A DNA stretch of 64,000 bases from Novosphingobium sp. (GTDB taxonomy: Bacteria; Pseudomonadota; Alphaproteobacteria; Sphingomonadales; Sphingomonadaceae). The DNA lies in NCBI GenBank assembly GCA_016719755.1, contig JADJYM010000015.1, positions 186,001 through 250,000 on the forward strand, in the 5' to 3' direction. How positions within the stretch are numbered: the first letter of the stretch is position 1; the number at the start of each line of letters is the position of its first letter. Shown piece by piece: positions 15,502-24,040 of the stretch. The notes below the pieces were generated by a model. That model was not told the origin of the DNA. It saw only the letters and a program-made list of their open reading frames with translations, and ran no database searches. Made by a program: the position numbers and the translations under genes.

Positions 15502-17988
15502 ATGCTACGTTTTTCGACAATCCCGCTCGTCCTGCTCGCCGCTCCTGCCCTCGCGCAGGAGGTGCCTGAACCTGCACCCATTGCGCAGGACGAGGGCGAA
15601 GCTTCCGAAGCCCCGGCCCCGGGCAGCGAAATCCTGGTGGTGGCAGAGCGGATCAGGGGGCAGGTAGATGCCCCGCAGGCGCCCATCGCCACATTCGACG
15701 AGACCGAGATTGGCGCGCTGGGCGCTTCCTCGCTCAGCGACGTGCTCTCGCGGATCAGCCCGCAGACCGGTTCGGGCCGGGGGCGCGGCGGGGGAATGCC
15801 GGTGGTGCTGGTCAACGGCCAACGGATCACCAATTTCCGTGAGATGCGCAATTTCCCGCCCGAATCGCTCCGCCGGGTGGAAGTGCTGCCCGAGGAAGTG
15901 GCACTGCGTTATGGTTTTCCCGCCAATTCGCGGGTGGTCAATCTGATCCTCAAGGACAAGTTCTCCAGCCGCCGGATCGAGGCGGAATACCGCCTGCCGA
16001 CGCGGGGCGGATTCAACAGCTGGGAACTGGAAGCCAGCCAGATGCGGATCGACGGGCCAAGCCGGTTTAACGTGACCGCTTCGGTTGAGGACGGATCACC
16101 GCTGTTCGAAAGCGAGCGGACGGCGCTTGTCTCGGCCGGAAGCCTGCCGACCGTGGCTGGCGATCCCGATCCGCGTGAATTTCGCAGTCTCATTTCCGAC
16201 ACGCGGGACTTAGGCCTCAACGCGTCGTGGACCAAGGGACTGGGCAAGGACGGGACCGGCGGTGCGATCAGCCTGAATGCCAATGCCACGCGCAGCGACA
16301 GCCTGAGCTGGTCCGGCCTCGATGTGGTGAGGCTCGCCAACGCGAGCGGAGCCACCGCGCTGCGCGCGCTCGCGGATCCGCTGGAGCGGCGTGGGCGGGT
16401 AACCTCGCTCCAGGGCGGGGCGGGGCTCAACCTGTTCCCGGGGCGCTGGCAACTGTCCGCCACGCTTGATGCGGGGCACACGGTCAGCACCACCCGGATC
16501 GACCGCCGTGCCGACACCTCGGGCCTGATCGCTGCCGCGCTGGCCGGAACCCTGCCGATTTCCGGGCAGATTCCCGCCGTGCCCTCAGCCGGTTTCGATA
16601 CGGCTCGCAGCGAAAGCAACAACGCGACGGCGCTGGTCACGATGATCGGCAGGCCGATGCAGCTTCCCGCGGGAGAGGTCGCGGCCACTTTCAAGGCCGG
16701 CTACGCCTTCTCGGTGATTGACAGCGCTGACAGTCGCAGCACCGCCGGGCCGGTCAGCCTGCGGCGCGGCGATCTGTCGGTGGGCGTCAACCTGGGCGTG
16801 CCGATTGCCAGCAGGCGCGAGAATTCGCTGGCGGCGCTGGGCGACCTGACGCTCAATTTCAGTGCCGGGTACAACCACTTGTCCGACTTCGGCTCGCTGA
16901 CTGACTGGAGCGCAGGGCTGACCTGGTCGCCGGTCGAGAAGCTGGGTTTCCAGGCAAGCTACCTGGTCAACGAAGCCGCGCCCTCGCTGGCACAGCTGGG
17001 CAATCCGGCCAGCCTTACCTTCAATGTGCCGATCTACGATTTCGCGCGGGGTGAGACGGTGCTGGTCACGCTCACCAGCGGCGGCAACCCGGCGCTGCGC
17101 AAGGAAAGCCAGCGCGATCTCAAGCTGGGGGTCAACTGGGAAATGCCGATGCGCGGCTCCAGCCTGCTGATCGAATATTTCCGCAACCGCTCAGAGAACG
17201 TGTCTAGCGGCTTTCCACTGCTCACACCGGCGATTGAGGCAGCCTTCCCGGGCCGCGCGGTGCGCGATTCCAACGGGCGGCTGACGGCCATCGACCAGCG
17301 GCCGGTCACTCTGGCCGAGCAGACCGGGTCGCGGCTGCGCTGGGGGATCAACCTTGCGGGCACGATCGGCAAGGCTCCGCCGGGAGGCGGAGGCATGGCG
17401 GGCATGTTCGGCGGCGGGCGTGGTCCGGGCGGCCCTCGCGGACCGGGCGCTGGCGGTGGCCGCGGACCGGGCGGCGGGATGATGGGCGCGATGTTCGGCG
17501 GCGGCGGACAGGGGCGCTGGAATCTGGGCATCTATCACACCGCGCAATTTTCCAGCCGGGTCCTGGTCGCGCCGGGCGGCCCCTCGCTCGACCTGCTCGG
17601 CGGCGATGCGCTGAGCGGCGGAGGGACGCCGCGTCATTCGGTGGAGTTCAACCTCGGGGCCTTCCACAAGGGGCTGGGGATGTTCGGGCAGGGCACCTGG
17701 ACCGGGCCGACCACGCTGAAGGCCAGCGGGGCGCCGGGCACCAGCGATCTGCGCTTTGGCAGCCTCGCCAAGATCAACCTCAACCTGTTCGCCGATCTTG
17801 GCCAGTTCGGGCTGGCAAAGCAGGCGCCCTTCTTCAAGGGCACGCGGATTTCGCTGCGGATTAACAACCTGCTCGATGCCCGCCAGAAGGTGACCGATGC
17901 CAGCGGCACTGTCCCCCTGGGTTATCAGCCCGACTACCTCGATCCGCGAGGACGGGTGCTTGAGCTGGAATTTCGCAAGATGTTCTGA
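15502..17988 (+). CDS. TonB-dependent outer-membrane receptor with Gly/Met-rich insert
   Basis: Outer-membrane active transporter of 828 residues with a signal peptide (LVLLAAPALA-QE). A plug domain covers ~45-155 (VLVNGQRIT, then RRVEVLPEEVALRYG), and a 22-strand-type beta-barrel ends in the C-terminal aromatic LEFRKMF. The ATG at 15502 is chosen because it begins the signal peptide; an upstream in-frame codon at 15310 would add implausible residues. Residues ~628-672 form an unusual glycine, proline, arginine and methionine-rich segment between barrel strands. Substrate unknown; no neighbouring transport or catabolic gene gives a clue. Confidence 0.88.
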   Translation: MLRFSTIPLVLLAAPALAQEVPEPAPIAQDEGEASEAPAPGSEILVVAERIRGQVDAPQAPIATFDETEIGALGASSLSDVLSRISPQTGSGRGRGGGMPVVLVNGQRITNFREMRNFPPESLRRVEVLPEEVALRYGFPANSRVVNLILKDKFSSRRIEAEYRLPTRGGFNSWELEASQMRIDGPSRFNVTASVEDGSPLFESERTALVSAGSLPTVAGDPDPREFRSLISDTRDLGLNASWTKGLGKDGTGGAISLNANATRSDSLSWSGLDVVRLANASGATALRALADPLERRGRVTSLQGGAGLNLFPGRWQLSATLDAGHTVSTTRIDRRADTSGLIAAALAGTLPISGQIPAVPSAGFDTARSESNNATALVTMIGRPMQLPAGEVAATFKAGYAFSVIDSADSRSTAGPVSLRRGDLSVGVNLGVPIASRRENSLAALGDLTLNFSAGYNHLSDFGSLTDWSAGLTWSPVEKLGFQASYLVNEAAPSLAQLGNPASLTFNVPIYDFARGETVLVTLTSGGNPALRKESQRDLKLGVNWEMPMRGSSLLIEYFRNRSENVSSGFPLLTPAIEAAFPGRAVRDSNGRLTAIDQRPVTLAEQTGSRLRWGINLAGTIGKAPPGGGGMAGMFGGGRGPGGPRGPGAGGGRGPGGGMMGAMFGGGGQGRWNLGIYHTAQFSSRVLVAPGGPSLDLLGGDALSGGGTPRHSVEFNLGAFHKGLGMFGQGTWTGPTTLKASGAPGTSDLRFGSLAKINLNLFADLGQFGLAKQAPFFKGTRISLRINNLLDARQKVTDASGTVPLGYQPDYLDPRGRVLELEFRKMF

Positions 17989-17991
17989 ACT

Positions 17992-18023
17992 ACCCCGGCG
18001 CCTGATCGAACAGGGGCCGGGGT
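17992..18023. terminator. Bidirectional terminator between converging genes
   Basis: ACCCCGGC (17992-17999) and GCCGGGGT (18016-18023) form an outer 8-bp stem, and CCTG/CAGG forms an inner stem around ATCGAA. It lies between the stops of the TonB-dependent receptor (+) and the second MAPEG gene (-), so it can serve both strands. Confidence 0.6.
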
Positions 18024-18033
18024 GGCCAGTGCG

Positions 18034-18468
18034 TCAGCCGTGGAACACTGCCAGCAGCAGGTGCAGCGTCAGGGCGATCAGCGTCAGGCTGGACAGGGCG
18101 AACAGCAGGAAGCGGATCATCACCCGGTTGACCGTGGCCTGCACCAGCGAATGGACCACGCGCAGCGCGACATAGGCCCAGGCGAGCTTGGCGTTGAGCC
18201 CGTCGCCCTGGCCGATCAGGGCCAGCGCCAGCGCCACTGCGTAGAACACGGTCGGCGCTTCGTGCAGGTGGTTGTAATTGTGGGCGATCCACTGGATCTT
18301 CTCGGGCAGCTTGCCATCAAGGTCCTTGCCGGTGCCGCCGACCAGCGACTTGCTGTCGATCTTGGCGGCGCCCATCGCCGGGATGCGGGTGGCATACATC
18401 CACAGCCACATAAGCATGGTCCAGCCCGCAAGCACGGCCAGCGGCTGGAGGATCGGGGAAACGGTCAT
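18034..18468 (-). CDS. MAPEG family membrane protein (downstream copy)
   Basis: Small integral-membrane protein of the MAPEG family (microsomal glutathione transferase/eicosanoid metabolism-like) of 144 residues with four predicted hydrophobic helices. The conserved core HNYNHLHEAPTVFYAVALAL followed by AWAYVALRVVHS and VNRVMIRF identifies the family. The ATG at 18468 overlaps the stop of the upstream paralogue (ATGA). Bacterial members are usually of unknown substrate. Tandem with a homologous gene, indicating duplication and divergence. Confidence 0.85.
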   Translation of the reverse strand: MTVSPILQPLAVLAGWTMLMWLWMYATRIPAMGAAKIDSKSLVGGTGKDLDGKLPEKIQWIAHNYNHLHEAPTVFYAVALALALIGQGDGLNAKLAWAYVALRVVHSLVQATVNRVMIRFLLFALSSLTLIALTLHLLLAVFHG

Positions 18469-18911
18469 GCGGCAACTCCCTTGGCAAACAGTGTCAGTTC
18501 GGCGGCGTGGACTGCCAGCAGGATCAGGCAGGCGGTGGACAGCAGGAACAGGGTAAAGCGCACCGGGATGGTGTTGACGGTGGCCTGCCAGACCGAATGG
18601 ATGATGCGCAGCGCGACATAGGCCCAGGCGAAGGCGATGGTCCCCTCGTTCGGGCCCATCAGCGCGATGATGACGACCGTGGGATAGAAGATCGTCGGCT
18701 GCTCCATCAGGTGGGCATAGTTGTGCGACTTCCACTGGACGGAATCCGGCAGTACCCCGTCAAGGTTCTGGCCCCGCCCGCCGGGCGCAGCAGTCTTGAT
18801 ATTGGTGCCCAGTCTGGCCATCGCCGGAAGCCGCGTTGCCGCGGTCCAGATCAGCATGACGAGCGACCACAGCACCAGCACGGCGGCCGGCGCGAGCATT
18901 TGCGCTTGCAT
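18465..18911 (-). CDS. MAPEG family membrane protein (upstream copy)
   Basis: Paralogue of the next gene downstream: 148 residues, four hydrophobic segments, with HNYAHLMEQPTIFYPTVV and AWAYVALRIIHSVWQATVNTIPVRF as the matching core. The two proteins share the HNY-x-HL-x-E-x-PT-x-FY and AWAYVALR-x-x-HS signatures but differ elsewhere, so the duplication is old. They probably form a heteromer or act on related substrates; this is inference. It appears to have its own promoter region after the dehydratase. Confidence 0.85.
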   Translation of the reverse strand: MQAQMLAPAAVLVLWSLVMLIWTAATRLPAMARLGTNIKTAAPGGRGQNLDGVLPDSVQWKSHNYAHLMEQPTIFYPTVVIIALMGPNEGTIAFAWAYVALRIIHSVWQATVNTIPVRFTLFLLSTACLILLAVHAAELTLFAKGVAA

Positions 18912-18984
18912 GATTGTTCTCCCCCTTCGGTTGTTACCCCGAGGATTGCAGGGTGTGGCCGGGGAGACCGATTGTCAAATGCAA

Positions 18985-19962
18985 CTAATCCTTGCCCGCC
19001 AGCACCTTGGCAAAGCTATCGGGATCGGTGTTGCCGCCACTGAGGATCAGCACGGTCTGCCCGTCCAGCGCCACCTTGCCCGCCAGCGCCGCCGCCAGCG
19101 CCGCCGCGCCGCCGGGCTCGATCACCAGGTGCAGCCGCTCGAAGGCAAAGCGCTGCGCCGCGCGCACTTCCGCAGGCGTAACAGCAAGGCCAAACGCGCA
19201 GCGTTCCTTGAGCACGGCAAAGTTGATCGGGAAGGTGGCCGGGGTTTGCAGCGCGTCGCAGGCGGTGGGCGGGGCATCGGCGGGCACGCGGCGGATTTCC
19301 CCCGCCTCAAGGCTTAGCCGAACATCGTCCCAGCCTTCCGGCTCGACCGGCACGATCTCCGCGTCGGGGCAGGCGAGCGCCAGTCCGGCGGTCAGGCCGC
19401 CGCCGCCGCACGGGGCGACGATCCGGGTGGGGGGTGAAATCCAGCGGTCGGACAGCTGCGCCGCGATTTCCAGCCCCATGCTGCCCTGTCCCTCGATCAC
19501 CCAGGGATCGGCATAGGCATGGACCAGGGTTGCCCCGCGCTCCGCACAAAGCCGGTTCGCCAGCGCATCGCGGTCCTCGCCGCCCGGTCGGTCATAGAGC
19601 ACCACTTCAGCCCCCAGCGCGCGGGTGGCTGCCAGCTTGATCTGCGGGGCATCGACCGGCATCACGATGGTCGCCCTGATCCCCAGTCGCCGGGCCGCCC
19701 ATGCTACCCCTTGCGCATGGTTGCCGCTCGACACACCGATCACGCCGGCGGCGCGTTCCTGTTCCGAAAGGTCGGACAGGCGGTGCCAGGCGCCCCGGAT
19801 CTTGAAGGCGCCGACCGGTTGCAGGCTCTCCGCCTTGCACCACACTGTCACGCCGCCCACCTCTGTTTCGAGCAGGGGTGTATTCGGCAGCAATTGCGCT
19901 ATCTTCGCGGCGGCGCGGGCCACCCCTTCGGCGGTGGGCGTGTGCATTTGTTGTGCGGACAT
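18985..19962 (-). CDS. PLP-dependent threonine/serine dehydratase-like enzyme
   Basis: Fold-type II PLP enzyme of 325 residues that would deaminate threonine or serine to a 2-oxoacid. PLP lysine K54 lies in VGAFKIRGA, SSGNHAQG is the substrate loop near 78-85, and APCGGGGLTAG is the phosphate-binding loop. It lacks the C-terminal ACT-like regulatory domain of biosynthetic IlvA, so it is a catabolic-type dehydratase or a serine racemase relative. Divergent from the carboxyspermidine dehydrogenase gene with only ~48 bp between starts. Confidence 0.85.
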   Translation of the reverse strand: MSAQQMHTPTAEGVARAAAKIAQLLPNTPLLETEVGGVTVWCKAESLQPVGAFKIRGAWHRLSDLSEQERAAGVIGVSSGNHAQGVAWAARRLGIRATIVMPVDAPQIKLAATRALGAEVVLYDRPGGEDRDALANRLCAERGATLVHAYADPWVIEGQGSMGLEIAAQLSDRWISPPTRIVAPCGGGGLTAGLALACPDAEIVPVEPEGWDDVRLSLEAGEIRRVPADAPPTACDALQTPATFPINFAVLKERCAFGLAVTPAEVRAAQRFAFERLHLVIEPGGAAALAAALAGKVALDGQTVLILSGGNTDPDSFAKVLAGKD

Positions 19963-20010
19963 GAAACAAATCTATATGCGCAGCCTTCGGCCGCAAAGGA
20001 GATTCGGGCA

Positions 20011-21222
20011 GTGAGCAAGGTTCTGGTGATCGGCGCGGGCGGGGTAAGCTCGGTCTGCGTGCACAAGATGGCGATGAACGCCGGGATTTTCAGCGAGATT
20101 CACCTCGCCAGCCGCACAAAGAGCAAGTGCGATGCGATCGCCGCCTCGGTGAAGCAGCGCACCGGCGTCGATGTCGCGACCTATGAAATCGACGCGGAAG
20201 AAGTGCCCGCGCTGACCCGCCTGATCGAGCAGACCGGGGTGAAACTGGTCGTCAATCTGGCGCTGCCCTATCAGGACCTGCCGATCATGGACGCGTGCCT
20301 GGCAGCGGGCGTCGATTACCTCGACACCGCGAACTACGAGCCGAAGGACGAGGCCAAGTTCGAATACAAGTGGCAGTGGGCCTATCAGGACCGCTTCCGC
20401 GAAAAGGGCCTGATGGCGCTGCTGGGATCGGGCTTCGATCCCGGCGTCACCAGCGTCTTCGCGATGTGGCTCAAGAAGCACAAGCTCAAGACCATCCGCA
20501 GCCTCGACATCCTCGATTGCAACGGCGGCGATCACGGGCAGGCCTTTGCCACCAACTTCAACCCGGAAATCAACATCCGCGAAGTGACCGCTCCGGCGCG
20601 GCACTGGCTGAAGGGCGAATGGGTCGAAACTCCGGCGATGACCATCCGCCAGCAGTTCGATTTCGAGGGCGTCGGCCCCAAGAACATGTATCTGATGTAC
20701 CACGAGGAGCTGGAAAGCCTGGCGAAGTTCCTGCCCGAACTGGAACGCGGCCGGTTCTGGATGACCTTCGGTGATGCCTATATCAACCACCTGACCGTGC
20801 TGCAGAACGTGGGCATGACCAGCATCGAGCCGGTGAACTATCAGGGCAAGGAAATCGTCCCCCTCCAGTTCCTCGCCGCCGTGCTGCCCAAGCCCGAAAC
20901 GCTGGGGCCGACCACCAAGGGCAAGACCAACATCGGCGACATCGCCACCGGTCAGGCGCTCGACGGATCGGGCGAGAAGACCTTCTACATCTACAACATC
21001 TGCGACCACGAGGACGCGTTCCACGAAACCGGCAACCAGGCGATCAGCTATACCACCGGCGTTCCGGCGATGATCGGCGCGGCGATGATGCTGACCGGCG
21101 CGTGGAAGGGTGAGGGCGTGTTCAACATCGAACAGCTCGATCCCGATCCGTTCATGGAGATGCTCAACACCCAAGGGCTGCCGTGGCAGGTGAAGGAACT
21201 GGCCGGGCCGGTCGAGTTCTGA
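20011..21222 (+). CDS. Carboxy(nor)spermidine dehydrogenase (saccharopine dehydrogenase-like)
   Basis: NAD(P)-dependent enzyme that condenses a diamine (putrescine or 1,3-diaminopropane) with aspartate semialdehyde to give carboxyspermidine or carboxynorspermidine. The Rossmann start KVLVIGAGGVSSVCVHKM and the segments DTANYEPKDEAKFEYKW and GSGFDPGVTSVF are typical of the family. A GTG start at 20011 is chosen because it begins the Rossmann strand and is preceded by AAAGGA at 19995-20000; a long upstream extension is antisense to the dehydratase and rejected. The stop overlaps the decarboxylase start (TGATG), coupling the two pathway steps. Confidence 0.9.
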   Translation: MSKVLVIGAGGVSSVCVHKMAMNAGIFSEIHLASRTKSKCDAIAASVKQRTGVDVATYEIDAEEVPALTRLIEQTGVKLVVNLALPYQDLPIMDACLAAGVDYLDTANYEPKDEAKFEYKWQWAYQDRFREKGLMALLGSGFDPGVTSVFAMWLKKHKLKTIRSLDILDCNGGDHGQAFATNFNPEINIREVTAPARHWLKGEWVETPAMTIRQQFDFEGVGPKNMYLMYHEELESLAKFLPELERGRFWMTFGDAYINHLTVLQNVGMTSIEPVNYQGKEIVPLQFLAAVLPKPETLGPTTKGKTNIGDIATGQALDGSGEKTFYIYNICDHEDAFHETGNQAISYTTGVPAMIGAAMMLTGAWKGEGVFNIEQLDPDPFMEMLNTQGLPWQVKELAGPVEF

Positions 21223-22412
21223 TGGAAACCAGAGCTGGCGATCCGGGCGCCTTTGCCCACTTTGACCTCAGCCGTGTCGATAGCCCGGCCTTCGTGGTCG
21301 ATGCGGCGCGGCTGCGGCAGAACCTGGCGATCCTTGCCGATGTCCGCGACCGGGCGGGGATCAAGCTGCTCTCCGCGCTCAAGGCCTTTTCCATGTGGAA
21401 GGTCGCGCCGCTGGTGGGGGAATACCTCGACGGGGTCTGCACCTCCGGCCTGTGGGAAGCGCTGCTGGCGGCAGAGCACTACAAGGGCGAGATCGCGACC
21501 TATTGCGCGGCCTACAAGGCGGAAGACCTGCCGGAAATCTGCCGCCTGTCCGATCACGTGATCTTCAATACGCCGGGTCAGATCGCGCGGTTTCGCGCCG
21601 TGCTGGAAGCGCAGCAGCCGCATTTCGACGTGGGCCTGCGGATCAATCCGCTCCACGCCGAGGGCGAGGTGCCGCGCTATGACCCTTGCGCCCCGCATTC
21701 GCGGCTGGGCTTTCCGGTGGATCAACTGGAATCGGCGCATCTCGAAGGGGTGACGGGCCTGCATTTTCACACCTTGTGCGAGCAGGATTTCGAACCGCTG
21801 AGGCGCACGTGGGAGGCGGTGCTGCCCCGGATCGAGCCATTCCTGCCGCAGCTCAAATGGCTCAACTTCGGCGGCGGCCACCACATCACCCGCGCCGATT
21901 ACCAGCGCGACGAACTGGTAAACTTCCTGATTGCCGTAAAGGCGCAAACGGGCTGCGAGCTGTATCTGGAACCGGGCGAAGCCGTGGCGCTCGACGCCGG
22001 GATTCTCGTCGGTACGGTGCTCGATACCCACTGGAACGGGATGCCGCTGGCAATCACCGACATTTCCGCCACCTGCCACATGCCCGACGTGATCGAGGCG
22101 CCCTATCGCCCGGCGATGCTGGGCGAACTGCCGCAGATCGACACGGACGTGGACGAAGGCGCGGGTGGTGCGGTGCGGCTGGGCGGGCCATCGTGTCTGG
22201 CGGGCGACGTGATCGGCGATTACCGCTTTGCCAGCGGGCCAGACGTTGGCCAGCGCTTCGCCTTCCTCGATCAGGCGCACTATTCGATGGTCAAGACGAC
22301 CACGTTCAACGGGGTGCCGCTGCCCTCGATCTGGCTGTGGGACAGCGAGGCGGATAGCCTCGAATGCGTGCGCCGCTTCGGTTACGAGGATTTCCGGGGC
22401 CGGTTGAGCTGA
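21222..22412 (+). CDS. nspC: Carboxynorspermidine/carboxyspermidine decarboxylase
   Basis: Alanine-racemase-fold PLP decarboxylase of 396 residues that converts carboxy(nor)spermidine to (nor)spermidine. The PLP lysine is K54 in LLSALKAFSMW. HTLCEQDFEPL, NFGGGHHITR and LEPGEAVALDAG are family signatures, and DISATCHMPDVIEAPYRP supplies the active-site cysteine region. The start overlaps the dehydrogenase stop. With the ornithine decarboxylase 3 kb away, it completes an ornithine-to-spermidine route that needs no S-adenosylmethionine decarboxylase. Confidence 0.93.
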   Translation: METRAGDPGAFAHFDLSRVDSPAFVVDAARLRQNLAILADVRDRAGIKLLSALKAFSMWKVAPLVGEYLDGVCTSGLWEALLAAEHYKGEIATYCAAYKAEDLPEICRLSDHVIFNTPGQIARFRAVLEAQQPHFDVGLRINPLHAEGEVPRYDPCAPHSRLGFPVDQLESAHLEGVTGLHFHTLCEQDFEPLRRTWEAVLPRIEPFLPQLKWLNFGGGHHITRADYQRDELVNFLIAVKAQTGCELYLEPGEAVALDAGILVGTVLDTHWNGMPLAITDISATCHMPDVIEAPYRPAMLGELPQIDTDVDEGAGGAVRLGGPSCLAGDVIGDYRFASGPDVGQRFAFLDQAHYSMVKTTTFNGVPLPSIWLWDSEADSLECVRRFGYEDFRGRLS

Positions 22413-22445
22413 TCGTCGGCCAGTTTCCCGAGCGGGGCTGCGGGC

Positions 22446-23408
22446 TTAGCTGCCCGGCAGGTCCGCCATCCGCATCCGCGCCCGCTCGTTCAGCTTGATT
22501 GCCAGGTCCGCCAGCGCGCCGAACTGCGCGATGCTCTGTTCCAGCAGCGCGCGGTCCTGGCCGGCATCCAGCGAGCCGCTTTCGAACAGGTCGCCGCTTT
22601 TCAACGTGATCAGCAGATCGCCCTGATGGAACAGCGCGCGGATGTCCGATCCGGCGAAGGCCTGCTCCACCGCGATCAGGCGTTCGATGTATTCCGGGTG
22701 GACCAGATAGCGCGCCTCCACCTGGTCGTCCGACCAGACGGTGAAGCGGTCCTCGAAGCGGGGATCGACCATGTCGACCCGGCCCATTTCGATCCCGCCG
22801 ATCGTGGTGGTTTCGTGCTCTCCGCCGAACAGGCGGGTCCGTTCGCCATGCGGTTCGATCACGGTGGTGCCGGTGAAGGCGCGGTTGAAGCCCAGCGACA
22901 TGATCGAGCCCTGGAACACGGTGACGGTCCGCCGGTTCTTGCCCGATCCGCGCTGCTCGGTCAGGCAGGCTTCGTGCAGGGTGAAGGGGCTGGTGCCCAG
23001 CACGCCCCACCAAAGGTCCTGGAACGTGGAACGGTCATGCGCAGGCACCAGAGCGAAGGCTTTCGCCCGCGCGAAGGTCTGCCCGGGTGTGCATTCCACG
23101 CTGTAGTCCAGCCCCAGCGCCCGGGCGATCGCGCCGTTGATGCCGCCTTTGAGCTTGTTGAGCATCGGGCGCTTGGACCATTCCGCCCAGGCGAACCCGA
23201 TGACCGCGCAGCCGAACCCGATCTTGAAACCCCAGTCGACCTTGCCAAGCGCCGCCAGCACGACAAACGCGACCCCAGCGACGATGATGCCGGTGGTTCT
23301 TGCCTTGCGTGCCTTGCGGGCAACCTCTCCGCGCTCCACGTTCTGCGCGGTCAGCCAGCGGCCCAGGTCACCTGCCAGCAGCGCATCGGCATCGGGCTTC
23401 TCGATCAT
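22446..23408 (-). CDS. DUF3137 domain membrane protein
   Basis: Protein of 320 residues with two hydrophobic segments near residues 40-80 (TTGIIVAGVAFVVLAALG and a following stretch), then a soluble DUF3137-type domain characterised by FQGSIMSLGFNRAFTGTT and DPRFEDRFTVWSDDQVEARYL. Function unknown. In many proteobacteria DUF3137 genes sit beside LemA genes, as here, although these two are divergent with about 70 bp between the starts. The ATG at 23408 is used; a much longer upstream frame runs antisense through lemA and is rejected. Confidence 0.82.
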   Translation of the reverse strand: MIEKPDADALLAGDLGRWLTAQNVERGEVARKARKARTTGIIVAGVAFVVLAALGKVDWGFKIGFGCAVIGFAWAEWSKRPMLNKLKGGINGAIARALGLDYSVECTPGQTFARAKAFALVPAHDRSTFQDLWWGVLGTSPFTLHEACLTEQRGSGKNRRTVTVFQGSIMSLGFNRAFTGTTVIEPHGERTRLFGGEHETTTIGGIEMGRVDMVDPRFEDRFTVWSDDQVEARYLVHPEYIERLIAVEQAFAGSDIRALFHQGDLLITLKSGDLFESGSLDAGQDRALLEQSIAQFGALADLAIKLNERARMRMADLPGS

Positions 23409-23477
23409 CGTGCTTGCCAGCCTGCCGGGACATGATAGCCATGCAGGAAATCCACTGCGCACAAGGAAATGGCCGCG

Positions 23478-24029
23478 ATGGGAATGCTTATCCTGCTGGC
23501 AATCATCGTCATTCTCGCGATTGTTCTGATCGGCATCTATAACCGGCTGGTCGCTTTGCGCCAGAACTGTAGGCAGGGGCTGGCCGATATCGACGCGCAG
23601 CTGCGCCAGCGCCACGATCTGGTTCCCAACCTGGTCGAAACGGTGAAAGGCTATGCCGGGCACGAGCAGGAAACATTCCAGCAGGTGATCGCCGCGCGCA
23701 ACAGCGCTGGCGGCAGCGCCACGCCCGAGGCCGAGGCCGCGCTGAGCAAGGCGATCGGCAACCTGCTGGCGCTGGGCGAGGCCTATCCCGAGCTCAAGGC
23801 CAGCGCCAACTTCCAGGCGCTGCAAGGCGAACTGGCTGACGTGGAAGACAAGCTGGCGGCGGCCCGCCGCGCGCTCAATGCTGCCACGGCCCGCTACAAC
23901 GCGGCGCGCGAGAGTTTCCCTGCCGTGCTGTTCGCCAGCGCGCTGGGCTTCCAGCAGGCCGATTTTCACGCCCTGACCGCCGAGGAGCGCCCCGTGATGG
24001 GCGCTGCGCCGCAGGTCCGGTTCCAGTAG
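23478..24029 (+). CDS. lemA: LemA family membrane protein
   Basis: Single-pass membrane protein: one N-terminal transmembrane helix (MLILLAIIVILAIVLIGIYN), then a cytoplasmic or periplasmic antiparallel helical bundle with the LemA signature RLVALRQNCRQGLADIDAQL and RHDLVPNLVETVKGYA. It is ~183 residues, the usual size. The ATG at 23478 is preferred over 23469 because the AAGGAA at 23463-23468 gives it proper 9-bp spacing, whereas it abuts the first ATG. Function not well defined; commonly paired with DUF3137. Confidence 0.88.
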   Translation: MGMLILLAIIVILAIVLIGIYNRLVALRQNCRQGLADIDAQLRQRHDLVPNLVETVKGYAGHEQETFQQVIAARNSAGGSATPEAEAALSKAIGNLLALGEAYPELKASANFQALQGELADVEDKLAAARRALNAATARYNAARESFPAVLFASALGFQQADFHALTAEERPVMGAAPQVRFQ

Positions 24030-24040
24030 GGGATTGCATC

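Noticed and set aside
18985-19962. Biosynthetic threonine deaminase IlvA
   Set aside because: No C-terminal regulatory domain and only 325 residues; the catabolic/serine-racemase-like type fits better.
22446-23969. Long minus-strand extension of the DUF3137 frame through lemA
   Set aside because: The extension is antisense to lemA, and ATG 23408 starts the recognisable protein.
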